A model generated the notes under the pieces. The model worked only from the letters and a program-made list of their open reading frames with translations. It made no database searches and had not been told where the DNA came from. A program made the position numbers and the translations under genes. Of a stretch of DNA of 64,000 nt, positions 51,100 through 61,820 are shown one piece after another. The stretch is from Azadirachta indica. Taxonomy: Eukaryota > Streptophyta > Magnoliopsida > Sapindales > Meliaceae. Location of the stretch: NCBI GenBank assembly GCA_022749755.1, contig CM040453.1, positions 9,681,368 to 9,745,367 of the forward strand, written 5' to 3'. Numbering within the stretch: position 1 is the stretch's first letter; each line of letters starts with the position of its first letter.

Positions 51100-51438
51100 A
51101 TGCTGCAGATGGGATTTCAAGACATTGTTGCAAGACGACACATGAGACGGCAATACGAAATGCTAAAAGATGAGAAGGGGCCAAGGCCGCCTAGGAGTAG
51201 AAGGTACTGTTGGGGGAACAAAATGAAAGGTTTTAGGCTCTCGCCGAGGTCGAGGAAGCTCACATTGAAGGCATTGTCTGTGGTTGTAATGGCGAGCAAG
51301 ATTATAAGGATGTACGCTGACATCCTAGAAAGAATGAAGATGGATGCTTTTTGTCCTAATGTTGTTTTCTCTAATCAATGGGGACTTCCTGTTTTATCCC
51401 ATCCCACGAAATGTAAAAGGAGTACTCTCATTTGTTGA
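51100..51438 (+). CDS. Small basic protein of unknown function, single exon
   Basis: A 112-residue frame from ATGCTGCAGATG; the ATG at 51109 is an equally possible start giving 109 residues. Upstream codons in the same frame to 51013 look like leader sequence. The product begins with a polar segment (DIVARRHMRRQYEMLKDEKG), then a Pro/Arg-rich turn, a basic region (MKGFRLSPRSRKLTLK) and a possible amphipathic helix (ALSVVVMASKIIRMYADILE). No signal peptide or known domain is recognised. It has the same size class and basic character as the products at 37083 and 54917, but no convincing alignment among the three. Clear change of base composition relative to its flanks supports a gene. Confidence 0.6.
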   Translation: MLQMGFQDIVARRHMRRQYEMLKDEKGPRPPRSRRYCWGNKMKGFRLSPRSRKLTLKALSVVVMASKIIRMYADILERMKMDAFCPNVVFSNQWGLPVLSHPTKCKRSTLIC

Positions 51439-52109
51439 TTTTGAATATATTTTTAGCTATTTCTTTTTCTTTATTTTGTGTAATGAGTTTTCTCCTTATT
51501 AGTGACAATATTATTGTTTAAGCAATACTGGTTTAGTAATTAAAACAAACTTGTGGGTTCATTTTGAATTTGGTTATGCTGACATGAAATATTCTTCTTT
51601 ATATATGTATATGAATGATGAATCACAGTCATATTTCTAGTTGCAGGTTTTTTAATTAAGAAGATAGAGCTGGTAAGGATCATACCAAACCTTTGCAACC
51701 AGAAAACTTAAGTTCGTGGAGTTGATTTACTTATTCTCTGAAAGAGGAAATATAGTAGTTGACTGATGGCTGATATATCTCTTTCCAGATTCTCTGGCGC
51801 CAGAGCATCCCTTTTGAAGTCCTATTACATTACTTTTCAATTGAAGATGGGAGCTTTTTAGTTGCTGTGGATTGTAAGTCAATGTATTCTGAACCCGCGT
51901 CACATTTTCTCTAACATTTCTGGAAAACATTCAATCTTTGGGCAGTATTAATTCAAGATCAAGCTCAATGCTACATAGTTGAAAGAATCTCTCCAACTTT
52001 TGCACAAGCTGAGCTCGAGATCTGGTGGGCTCCCAACTGATGAGGAAATTTCTTGTGGAGGTTCTATGAAATAACACATAAATAAGGACAAGTTAATGGT
52101 TATTGCACA

Positions 52110-52900
52110 TCTAAAATGAATGTTGCTTGGAAAGAAAGCATGCATCTAAGACTTTATAGCACCCAGACGCAAAATACCAACGTTTTTTAAATTCTGGGTG
52201 GGCGATGGAAATATATGCATGCAAGGTGTATAACTTTGTGCAATTCAAAAGATTAACTCTCTCAAGATTTTGGGATTCTAGTGAGCTAATCGAGAGTGAT
52301 GAAAACCAATAAATTTTAATTTGAAAGCTTGCTACAAAAACATGTAAACAATCATGAATTATATAACCAATTTCACAGGTAAACTTCAAATAACATATAT
52401 ATATATATATATATATATTCTCAGAAAAACAAGAGTCTAAAGATTTATCCCTGATTTTCGTGGATTCGTATATATCCAGATAAAGAGAATAGGCATATAT
52501 CTATCCATTTTTGAAGGATTTCAGTTTGTATCTCTGTCAAATTTTTTTCTAGATCAACAAAGGGTAGCTTTAATTAATTTCCGAAGCAGATATGTGGATA
52601 CGCATCATTGTTTACCTTTGCATTCAAAGAACCTCAACAACTTCATTAAGGCATCATTAATTTGGAAGAAGCATAGTCGTGTTTGGAGAAAATAATTACT
52701 GAAATCTTTGATCCTCTGATTGCGGTCAAAGGTGCAGAGGAAATGTCATCTCCTCCCTTGATAGGAGACGACGTTCATCTATGAACTGCTGAAGGTTTTT
52801 ATTTGTTTTCGAAGCAAACGAGATGACTTGTAAAATTTTAATGGGTATTCTCAATCCTCTCTGAAACTCAGAAAGAAAGACGTCATATTGGAAGAAGCAG
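52110..52900 (-). pseudogene. Relic of a TIR-NBS-LRR disease resistance gene (TIR plus LRR-like remains)
   Basis: On the minus strand, stop-interrupted frames spell TIR-domain landmarks in the right order: YDVFLS near 52888, a degraded FTSHL near 52830, FIDERR(L) near 52775, then after a frame change AIRGSKISVIIFSK near 52720-52680 and YASSK, and further on FVDLEKNLTEI and LQKW near 52560-52500. The central nucleotide-binding region is absent. An LRR-like stretch, SISSLESQNLERVNLLNCTK, follows at about 52300-52240 and then FASGCYK near 52170. At least two stops and two frame changes lie in the TIR part, so the gene is dead. TNL genes form intracellular pathogen sensors in dicots; the presence of a TIR type fits a dicot genome. 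Confidence 0.65.
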
Positions 52901-54855
52901 ATGAAAAAGAGAGTAGATGTAAGGAGAAAAGTAATTGAAGCTTGCTAGCTCAAGTGCTTGCAGCTTCAATTCTTCTAACCAGATTTTCCCTCGACTTTCC
53001 TGCATGCATACATGCCGCCGTCCCTTTCCTTCACTTTTTCCTAATCTTTCAATGGGCCAGGGGATTATGACATACACTTTTTCCAAATTGACAAGACAGA
53101 TTTAGCAAATAGATCACTTACATCTCTGGAAAAAAGCTACTTACATATGTTTGCCTTAATTATCCACTTCCCCTGTTATTTGAAAAATATCTGTTATTCA
53201 CTACTAACCTCTAAATTTTGTTCGTTTTACCTTATAAATATGAAGTTAAATCATATCAAACTATTGATTTGAATTCGGTTTTGTGGTAAATATTAGTACC
53301 AAAAATCGAATTTTTTTTTTGGTTGCCTCCAATATCTCATTGGCATGTTTTGAATTATTTGCATCTTGCATAACCCACTTGTTATGTATATATAATTGTT
53401 ATCAACTTAACAAATAAAAATAATGTGATAGATTATAAAAAAAAAAAAAAATTTTCTATTTTCACGTATTTGAATTTCGTATCTTCTGTTGCAATTTGAA
53501 AAATGTTTAGTAACAACAATTTTAAAAAATCTATTTTTTTAATTAAAATTTAATATTTCATATGTTCATCCGACAACAACTATACTTTTAAAGTTCCTGT
53601 ACCTAAATACCAAATGACATCTAAATATAATTAGTTAACTTTATATCACTATTTTATTGAATTTAATTGAATTAATAAATCCATAACCACCTCAAATTAA
53701 TTATCTACTCATAACATTGCAATTTTGGCTTCCCAAGTGTATTCTTGTGCATGTTAGTTATTAGAAAATATTTATATAAATCGTCATCGTAAAATTGTTG
53801 CATCAATAAGAAAATGAATGTTTAATCATAGCACATATTTTATGAACAATTATAACTAAAAATTTATAATGAAAAGACACACGCTTATTTATTTATGATA
53901 ATGTCAACATTTTATTTTTATATATCTATATCAAAATTAATTAATTATAACAATAAGAAGGTGACATTTTCACCTACTAATTAAGATATTGTAGTCTCAA
54001 TTTTTTTTCACATAATTGTGAAAATATAACTTTTAATACCATAAATGTTTATATAATTTTTTTAGTTAAGATTTTTACCTAATATAATAGGCATCTTAGG
54101 CCAAAAGAGAATTTGTTAAAAGAAAAAAAAAAGTCCAATTAAATTACTATTTATTATAAAGCATATATAATAATTAATGAGGTAGATAGAAAGAGTGAAC
54201 AGTACACCTATTATATTTTAAATTGTATATACATAAGGGTGGTTGTCTTCTCCAATGATTTGGTTCCCTGAATATATATGAAGAGGCTTCTAATTCTAAG
54301 GGGCCATCAAATATAATTAAATTTCGAATAATTTTAATACAATAGTTAACCAAAAGGTTTACTTTATATTATGATGTCTTGAAATGAATTAAAGTTTAGT
54401 TGGTAGATAAAGTTTATCCAAAGAAAGCAGATTAAATGATTGAAACATCGCTGGAAAGGAAGTGAAACCATTAGCTACTTTGTTTATAACAACAAAATAT
54501 TATATAACATATAAGTCCCTAATTTTCTGATATTATTTTATGCTCGTGGCATAGTTTGTTTATTTATAATAAACCAGTCCGTATATCATGTTGAACTGAC
54601 AAAAGTATTCTTATAATATTGATTTTCTTTGATATTCAAATCTTCACGTTGAAGGGTATTTTAGTCATTTCACTAGGGGTTTGAGGACCTATATGTTACA
54701 GAAGACAAAGAATGTCCTAGTTTATAAAAACGTAAAAAATTAAGGATCCAAATATTATTACTAAAAAATCAAACCGCCCTCACTACTGCTTGCTTTACAA
54801 CCTATACATGTCCATGTATACACAGTTTCCATGCAACTTCTCCATTCCCTTCTTC
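52901..54855. other. AT-rich spacer
   Basis: No supported gene. It holds poly-A/T runs (for example near 53437-53450) and general AT-rich DNA; 52930-53090 may contain further degraded sequence of the resistance-gene relic (LEELKLQALELASF) but this is not secure. Confidence 0.45.
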
Positions 54856-54860
54856 AACTC

Positions 54861-54869
54861 TATAAATAT
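54861..54869 (+). promoter_or_regulatory. TATA box of the 105-residue small gene
   Basis: 'tataaatat' 56 bases before the start codon at 54917, in a C/T-rich context. Confidence 0.6.
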
Positions 54870-54916
54870 TTCGATCCAACAGAAATTATTTCAATACAAT
54901 TATGCGACATTGATTG

Positions 54917-55234
54917 ATGTTTAACTGGAAGACGGTGATGGGACATCGGAAAACGTGGTGGGCGGCGGTACCATGCACGATGAGCGGCAGCGGAAGCAGC
55001 AGGAGGAGTTTGAGGTCGGAGTCTATGAAGAACATAGAAGAAATTCTTAAGAGCAAGCTTGCAACAATCAAAGAAGAAGATCCTGTTGCTGAAGAATATT
55101 GTCTAGCGCCGTCATCGGCGCCGAGGCTCCGGCGACTGGCCAAGAAAGGGAAGAGTAAGATCCGATCAAAGGCTGTGATCGGACGGCTGTTTTTGCCTCA
55201 ATTGATCAGCCTCAAGCACTCTTTGAGATGTTGA
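54917..55234 (+). CDS. Small basic protein of unknown function, single exon
   Basis: A 105-residue frame beginning MFNWKTVMGHRKTWW, 56 bases after a good TATA box, which supports both the gene and the start. The N-terminal part is Trp/Arg/Ser-rich, followed by an acidic-basic helical segment (MKNIEEILKSKLATIKEED), a Pro/Ala turn and a basic C-terminal region (LRRLAKKGKSKIRSKA) ending in a hydrophobic tail (IGRLFLPQLISL). GC content is much higher than in its surroundings. No known domain or targeting signal was recognised; the mixed charged helix might be an interaction surface, which is inference. Confidence 0.6.
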   Translation: MFNWKTVMGHRKTWWAAVPCTMSGSGSSRRSLRSESMKNIEEILKSKLATIKEEDPVAEEYCLAPSSAPRLRRLAKKGKSKIRSKAVIGRLFLPQLISLKHSLRC

Positions 55235-55478
55235 GTTGTATAATTAAGGAGTGGCCGGGGTTTGGTTTGAATAGCTACTGTTGTATAGCTTTCATGTGTT
55301 TATTACTTATGAAAAGCTATCTTAAGATAATGTTAATTGTAAACAAATGTGGTAATTGTTGATTATTAATTTTATGTTTTTTCTTTTAATTTGATTATTA
55401 ATTAGATAACTATTTAGATAAATAATTCTAATGATACAAATTCTTTTTATAAAAACTGATTAATAATGTTATATATTA

Positions 55479-55516
<38 letters not shown>

Positions 55517-57070
55517 GTTCCATACAATTTATTTTATTTTTAATCTTTGATATCAATTTTACTTATTTATCACTCTCTTTGGAGAGGAGAGGTTTCAATC
55601 TTTGTGATCACGTTAAAAGTGTATTTTCCTTAATTGAATTAAAGGTAGATTTCGTCTAAATTAAATTGATGCAAATTTTTTATAAACGGTTTTAGACTTA
55701 TATCTATTTCAACTTGCAACCCCTAATAAATTTTTAATTTAGTATTAATAAGTGATACATGTATTTATATAATATTCCATATATATATATAAATATATAA
55801 ATATGGAGAATGTAAAAATATATAATATAATAATGTTGTATTAATTTGTGTATGTACAGAGAGAGGACATATAAAATTATATAATATAATAATGTTGTAT
55901 TAATTTGTACCAATAAAATTTGTACACCGATTTTCTGTACCTAGTAGTTGCAGTACTCCATTAAAATGAAGATAATTTCAACTTTTGTTTACACGTAACT
56001 ATCAAATTGTTAGTGTTGAATTTAAAAATAAATATTTTGAAAATTTTTAAATGACTAAAATAAAATTATATTTGATATTTTGTAAACAAAAGCATAGGCA
56101 AATAGACACTAATACAGCCAATATTAATGATATTGTTGATTCTTAATTTATTTTAAAATCATTTAAATAAAATTAATGAACTACTCTATTTTTTGCGGAC
56201 CCCCGAGTTGGCTCACGGGTGAGTGTTTTTGGGTGTTATGCCAAAACTTTTTATTAGCACTTAGGATTTCTTAAATTTAAAGCAAAATTAAAAATATTAA
56301 TTTATTTTTTAATTTAATACTAACAATTTGGTGGTTAAGCTAACTTCGTACCAAAACATTAAAATTTTGTGATGCCAAATTATTAATTATAATTTTCTAT
56401 TACAATTTTGCTAATTAATAATTAGATAAAGATAGCTAACTCATCTATTTTTTTAGTAATATTGTTGATATTATTTAAAATTTTATTTAACTTTAATTTT
56501 GAAAATTTCTTTCCATTTTTATATTGTAAAATTTCTTTTACAAATTGAAGTTTTGATAAGAGGTGTAGGAGGCTAATTTAAATTGTAGATAGTTTTGGAA
56601 AAGATAATATTTAAGGTGGTTTGTTGGCAAAGAAATAATAATTAAGATAAATTTATCTTTAAGAGAACGTTAACATTTATCAATTTTTAATAATATATAA
56701 TCATAACCAAAATTGAATTTTTTTGGTTCAAAACTCAATTGCATGTTATGGATCCTTATAATTATTTTTAAATATAGAACAAATACTAATATTTTCTAGT
56801 CTATACAAACATAAATAAGTTTGTGGGTTTTAGACAAATACATTACCTAGGAAAAGGGCACTATATTGATTTATTCAACGATGGCGTTTAAAATGTGAAT
56901 CTTATGTAAATTTATTTAATCATGTTAATATAATTACATTTATATTAGTCAATTGTAACAATAATTAAAATAAATTTAGAAAAAAAAAAAAGAACGACCA
57001 GAGAAACGTCGGCACTTGACGAACTCCGTAAGCACCATAAGCAAACAGGCTGACTTACAGGCCGGAGTTA
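55235..57070. other. AT-rich spacer with small repeats
   Basis: No supported gene. It holds (ATT)n at 55479-55514 and a two-copy repeat containing 'ataataatgttgtattaatt' near 55828 and 55886. 56190-56240 is a short GC-richer patch of unknown meaning. Confidence 0.5.
55479..55514. repeat. (ATT)n microsatellite
   Basis: About twelve ATT units, directly visible. Confidence 0.9.
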
Positions 57071-57073
57071 ATT

Positions 57074-57085
57074 GGACACGTGTCC
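57074..57085. promoter_or_regulatory. Perfect 12 bp palindromic G-box (ABRE-like)
   Basis: 'ggacacgtgtcc' is a perfect palindrome centred on CACGTG, about 370 bases upstream of the gene at 57458. G-box/ABRE elements bind bZIP and bHLH factors in abscisic acid and light responses; function here is inference. Confidence 0.5.
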
Positions 57086-57457
57086 TTTGCTTTTATTGTG
57101 TGTTTTTAATAAACACGATGTGTTATTTTATCTAATAAAAAACATTGAAATAATAAAATATTAATTTATTTAATTGCAGTTACTTGTGTGAGTTTGGAAT
57201 AATAAAAACGCGACAAAGAAGCGGAGATCGGTCTAAAGGCTTTTGACGAAGTAATCGATAATTTACTTGGTGTTGAAATTCATGAGTTTCGTAATCAACT
57301 CCAGTTCTCAAAGGGGTTGCCTTTATTTTCTCTGTAATTATTCATTTTGAAACAAGATTAAAATGAATAATCTTGTTTCAAAGATTCATGCGTACTTGTT
57401 TTGTTAGATTTTGGTTCATCTTTTTTAGATAAGAAATTTTCAGATTATTTTTGTTCT

Positions 57458-57985
57458 ATGTCCAAATCGAATAAGGAAATATCAGAAGTTGGTGGTGATA
57501 GTGTTGGAAATGCCGATATTGACGATGATGATGATGATCAGACAATTGGTGGTGGTGGTGGGGTCCATAAAAATGATTATCAGGAGGAAGATGAGCCGAA
57601 GGAAGGGTCCGGATTTGGTTATGGATGTTTGCGTACAGAGAATATCAGAAACGCAAAGAAAGTGGTCCTGGTTCCAATCGCAAAGGCAAAGAAACAACTC
57701 TATCACAGAAGAAATAAAAATAGGATAAAGCTTTCTTTATCTTCTTCTTCTACGTCTCATTCTGCTGCAAACGGAAATGGAAATGGTAGTTTTCGGGGTA
57801 ATAGTGTTAAAGGTTTTGGCTTGTGTTTGAGGCAACCTGATACTTTGGAATCCCCTGGTGAGTCTCAATGTAGTGACCCAAATGATCCTTCTTTCTCTTG
57901 TGAAATGTTGAAGTTATTGATCGAGAAGAATGATTTCTATTCCAAAGAATGCAATCACCACTTAGATTTTCGTAATCATGAGTGA
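57458..57985 (+). CDS. Conserved-looking plant protein of unknown function, acidic N-terminus, single exon
   Basis: A 175-residue frame from the ATG at 57458; codons upstream in the same frame contain no ATG. The product has an acidic stretch with six Asp (22-27), a Gly run (31-35), another acidic patch (EEDEPKEGSG), a Lys/Arg-rich middle (AKKVVLVPIAKAKKQLYHRR), a Ser/Asn/Gly-rich linker, then a C-terminal block with DPNDPSFSCEMLKLLIEKND. This last block looks like a conserved short motif rather than disorder, but I cannot name the family. No signal peptide or membrane span is visible, and the basic middle could serve nuclear import. The frame ends with a stop at 57983-57985. A G-box lies upstream. 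Confidence 0.65.
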   Translation: MSKSNKEISEVGGDSVGNADIDDDDDDQTIGGGGGVHKNDYQEEDEPKEGSGFGYGCLRTENIRNAKKVVLVPIAKAKKQLYHRRNKNRIKLSLSSSSTSHSAANGNGNGSFRGNSVKGFGLCLRQPDTLESPGESQCSDPNDPSFSCEMLKLLIEKNDFYSKECNHHLDFRNHE

Positions 57986-59494
57986 AAGGGATCTTGATTA
58001 TTCATACTTCTGTTCATGTTTTGTGGCTGTGATTGTTGAAAATATTGCTCAAAAGGTTCAATGAGAGTTCATGATTTGTGCTAAAATTAATAGCTTTATT
58101 GGTTTGTCTGTGTTTTGGTAATCATAGATGGGAGGATGAACTACTCTTTGGCATATTTTGGAGAAATATATCTAGCATTCTGGCTTTGAGTCATAAATTT
58201 GGGCCATGCAATCTTCTTTGAAGCTTTGTTGTAAATGTATGAGTAGCATCTCTTATATCAAGAGATTTTGCAGAAGACAGAAGAAAAGTACTTTGATCAA
58301 CTGCAGGAGTGAAATGTTTCTGAAACCATTTGTTATTCTTTCCTTTTATAATGTTCACAATTTTTAAATGTATGGTTTCATTTTTTTCACTCCATTCTGC
58401 GTATAACGGAAAGCTACTTATTGAATCCAATGATTGAGTTTAGTGTTCTGTTTGTAGCTTCATGCCTCTTTCTTGGCTGAAGCTCTAGACTAGAAATTGT
58501 GGAGGACTATGAATTTATAGCCAAGTTCGAAAGGCTTTTTTAGTGCTAGTGGATCATTTTCTGTATAATCCATGCATTTTATATTTGTAAATTTAGTTCT
58601 TTGCTGGTTCTCGTTTTGTCAGACTGAAGTTATGAGATATATTATGTGGGAGCATCATTATGAATATTAGGAAGAAAGCAAAACTCATGCCATCATCAGT
58701 TTAAGTTTGAAAAGGGTTGGCCGAGATGAATAAGAAACTATCTATTTGGGACCTAAAAATCACGAGTTTGCAATGTTTTATAAATTTGTCTTCAATTTTT
58801 GTACAAAATGGTGTTCATCTATGAGAACTGATGTAATATTCTATCTGAGTTCTGTATAGCGATGGTTTTGATTCATTTCTTCTACTTATTTTTAATTTCT
58901 TTAGGATAGTACTATTGTTAGTCTTCTGAATGTTCAGTTCTCAACTTCCTCAGAACCAAAATCTGTAATCTTTGTCTTTTTTTTTTCTCCTGAATGTTGT
59001 AAATAATGCTGATTGAGTGGAGGTTGTCGGTTCCAATTTGACAAGTGTCACCAAAATTGCACATTAGATTTTTAGATTTTTCATTCTAAGTGCAAGTTCT
59101 TTATTCTGAAGCCAATAAAACAGGAAAGGTCTGCTTAAAACTCTCATTCTCTAGCTTTGCCGATCCACATGTTTACATCTGAGCAATATCTACATGCTGT
59201 GAGATATATAATCCTTTTTTCCCCAAATTACTTGGCTTCCTGCTGAAATCTAACAAACAAGGATACAACTAAAGTGTGCTTTTAGTTCTCCAGAATTGTT
59301 AGTATTTCCAATTTACCAGCTTCTTAAAGACCTTAATGGCTCTTAAGCTGAATCAAAATGCCTACTCGATAAATGAAACCACCACGACTATTTTACCTCC
59401 CGACTTCTGCATCCCAAGATTCTCTTCTTAGTTTAATGCACCCTCAAAGTTTTCAGTCGGCTTTATCTATTTCTGATACTAATTATGTCCTTAC

Positions 59495-59676
59495 AAATGT
59501 GATGCCTCTGATAGCTAAACTCATAGCATTAACAATATCCTCAGAAATAATGACATTTTCCAAGTAAGTTTGCTTAGAAGTCGCCGCCTCTTTGTTGCTT
59601 GAACCATTTGATATGGCTACTTCAGAAATCAAAATATCTGGGAATTTATTCTTTGCTACTCTTTCAAGTTGCTGAG
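59495..59676 (-). other. Possible isolated exon of an unidentified gene or pseudogene
   Basis: On the minus strand a 182-base open stretch lies between a plausible acceptor (acatgtag) and donor (ttt/gtaagg). It would encode about 60 residues including QQLERVAKNKFPDILISEV and NVIISEDIVNAMSLAIRG, with normal protein composition. Adjacent sequence in the same frame has stops on both sides. No matching neighbour exons were found and the family is unknown, so this may be chance or a relic. Confidence 0.25.
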
Positions 59677-60129
59677 CTACATGTTATACTTATCAATGTC
59701 TACTTGCCAGAATCAACCGATTAAACAAAAACCGGCAAGATATAAGTAGTCTTTGGAATCCTTCACAGTTTAATAAGAATGGTCTTGATAGAATCTTGTT
59801 TTGAGTCTTATCCTATCATATTGCAGATTTGTGAATGGATACATTGGACAGAGGATATAAGCATCAAGGCATCAAATATTGCTGATAAGAAAGGCGAGCA
59901 TCAAGAAACACTGTTAGGACCATGTGTTAAACAGATGGAAAAAAGTTATTACAATCACAGTTAGTCCATAATGAAAAGGATACAATCTATTATGAATTAT
60001 GTACAGCATAAACTATGAAAAGATGGAGAAACTGCTGATAGTGATAGAATGAATGGTTTTATCACTTCCAAACTCCCAAGAGCCAGTGCCATCCAGCGTT
60101 TGGCCAGACAATAAAAGAACAAAAATAAA

Positions 60130-60350
60130 TAAAATTAAATTCAAATCAAACCGATTGATTGGAATCCGACTTGATTCAATTACGCAATCTTGTGATTACG
60201 ATTGGGTTGCTTAGTTTATAAATTAAACTAAACCAAATTAAAATATTTAAAAATTTGGTTCAAAATCAAACTAAATCAATTTTATTTTCAATTCGATTTG
60301 ATTTTGATGAAAACCGAATCAAATCCGAAATTGCTCCCCCTAATTCAAAC
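60130..60350 (-). repeat. Repeat copy rich in aaccga/gattcgat words
   Basis: Composition and words ('aaaccga', 'caattcgattt', 'aaccgaatcaaat', then 'ccctaattc') resemble the elements at 7815-8165 and 49561-50037, here apparently in reverse. Borders are uncertain. Confidence 0.35.
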
Positions 60351-60504
60351 TATAATTGGCAAATAAAATTTGTAATTAGGTTACCCTTTTTCTGTAAATG
60401 TGAGTCTCAAAAAATTTTGTGATTTTTTTTGTTCTTAAGATGTAGCAAATAAGTTGGTGATTATATAGAAAAAGTGAAAAGGATATAATAAAAGAAAAAG
60501 GAAA

Positions 60505-60800
60505 ATGTCTATTACTCCATGTTTTTTTAATTAATATGTTATTATCCTCCTATATTTTATTTAATATCTCATTATTTTTTAATTTTTATTTTTTTTAATT
60601 TTACCCTTCAATTTAATTTAATTTACAATTTAGTAAAATTGAAAATATTAAAAATATTAAAAGGTAAAATTACAATTTAAAGAAATAATAAAATATTATA
60701 AAAAATATAGAGAATAATGAGATATTAACTAAAAAAAAAGAATGATACGCATTTTTTCTAATAAAAAAATTAAGGAATTATGAGGTACATAGATTATCTT
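60505..60800. repeat. Fold-back (hairpin) element, MITE-like
   Basis: Left half contains 'ttaatatctcatta' (about 60561) and right half contains its exact reverse complement 'taatgagatattaa' (about 60715), with further T-rich and A-rich pairing around them and 'ggtaaaatta' (60662) opposite 'taattttaccc' (60597). The whole block could form a long imperfect hairpin. No target-site duplication was confirmed. Confidence 0.45.
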
Positions 60801-61607
60801 AATTAAAAATGATATAGACAAAGCACATGCCAATTAATGTGTGTCATCAAGAAGTTAGGAAACCAGAACATCAATCCCATAACCAGCACAACAATTCCAA
60901 GAAATTTTATGAACATCCCTATAAATAAACACATGACAATGTTCACTCGACTAATAGAAATTAGAAAGTTTCCAAACAAATAAATAAATAAAAATGATCA
61001 TAAAAGCATTGAGATGGGCTAAGTTGCCAACACAAGCAGATAAAACAATTTCTAGTATTGGGTCACTAAGCATATGGGCCTTTTTAGATGTGGAGAGGGA
61101 GAAGACAAAAAGATAAAAAAGAAACGGATAGAGCCAATTAGGTAGAGAGCAGTATATGTATTATCAAGCAACATAATATTCTCCATGGTATGACTACTAT
61201 ACGTACATATGTATCCTATATAGTTCTTGACTTGTTTTTTATAATTATCAAATTTTTTTTTATTATACGCCACAAAAATTTTTATTATATTTCTTAAGTT
61301 ATGAATCAAATTTAAAATTTTGAGAATTATATATAATGAAATTTTTCATACACGTATCCAATTTTTTATTCAAAAATTCTAGCCGAAATTTGAATAATAC
61401 AATGAAAAATTTGTAAAAATTATAATGAAAAAGGTTGTGAAATATTGGAAGTATGATACAAGTGGAAATATGATAGGAAGACCCATTATTTAATATAATA
61501 TATGTGAATAATGTAAAAGGCCAAAAGAAAAGGCGTGGGGTATGGTATGGGCCAGAATGTGAATGAGGTGTGGACATGTCAGAAAGAGGGTGGCAGTTAG
61601 CAAATAC

Positions 61608-61781
61608 AACACGTGACTACCCATAAAAGTCTATATTTTATATCAAGTTGGTGTGGGGATGTACACTACAAACACAACACATCAGACGGCATGGGCTTTC
61701 ACTCAGTACTTCCTTTCACTCGTATCTTCTTCAATCAATTTTGCTATCTGCACGCCTCTCTTTACTGTCGCTCCACAGTGC

Positions 61782-61820
<39 letters not shown>

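Larger units (their letters stand above)
57986..61600. other. Spacer between the 175-residue gene and the PHYA promoter
   Basis: 58000-60100 is less AT-rich than typical spacer and may include transcribed or decayed gene sequence, but no product is recognised apart from a possible exon at 59495-59676. A reverse-oriented repeat copy lies at about 60130-60350 and a fold-back element at 60505-60800. The rest is AT-rich without visible features. Confidence 0.45.
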
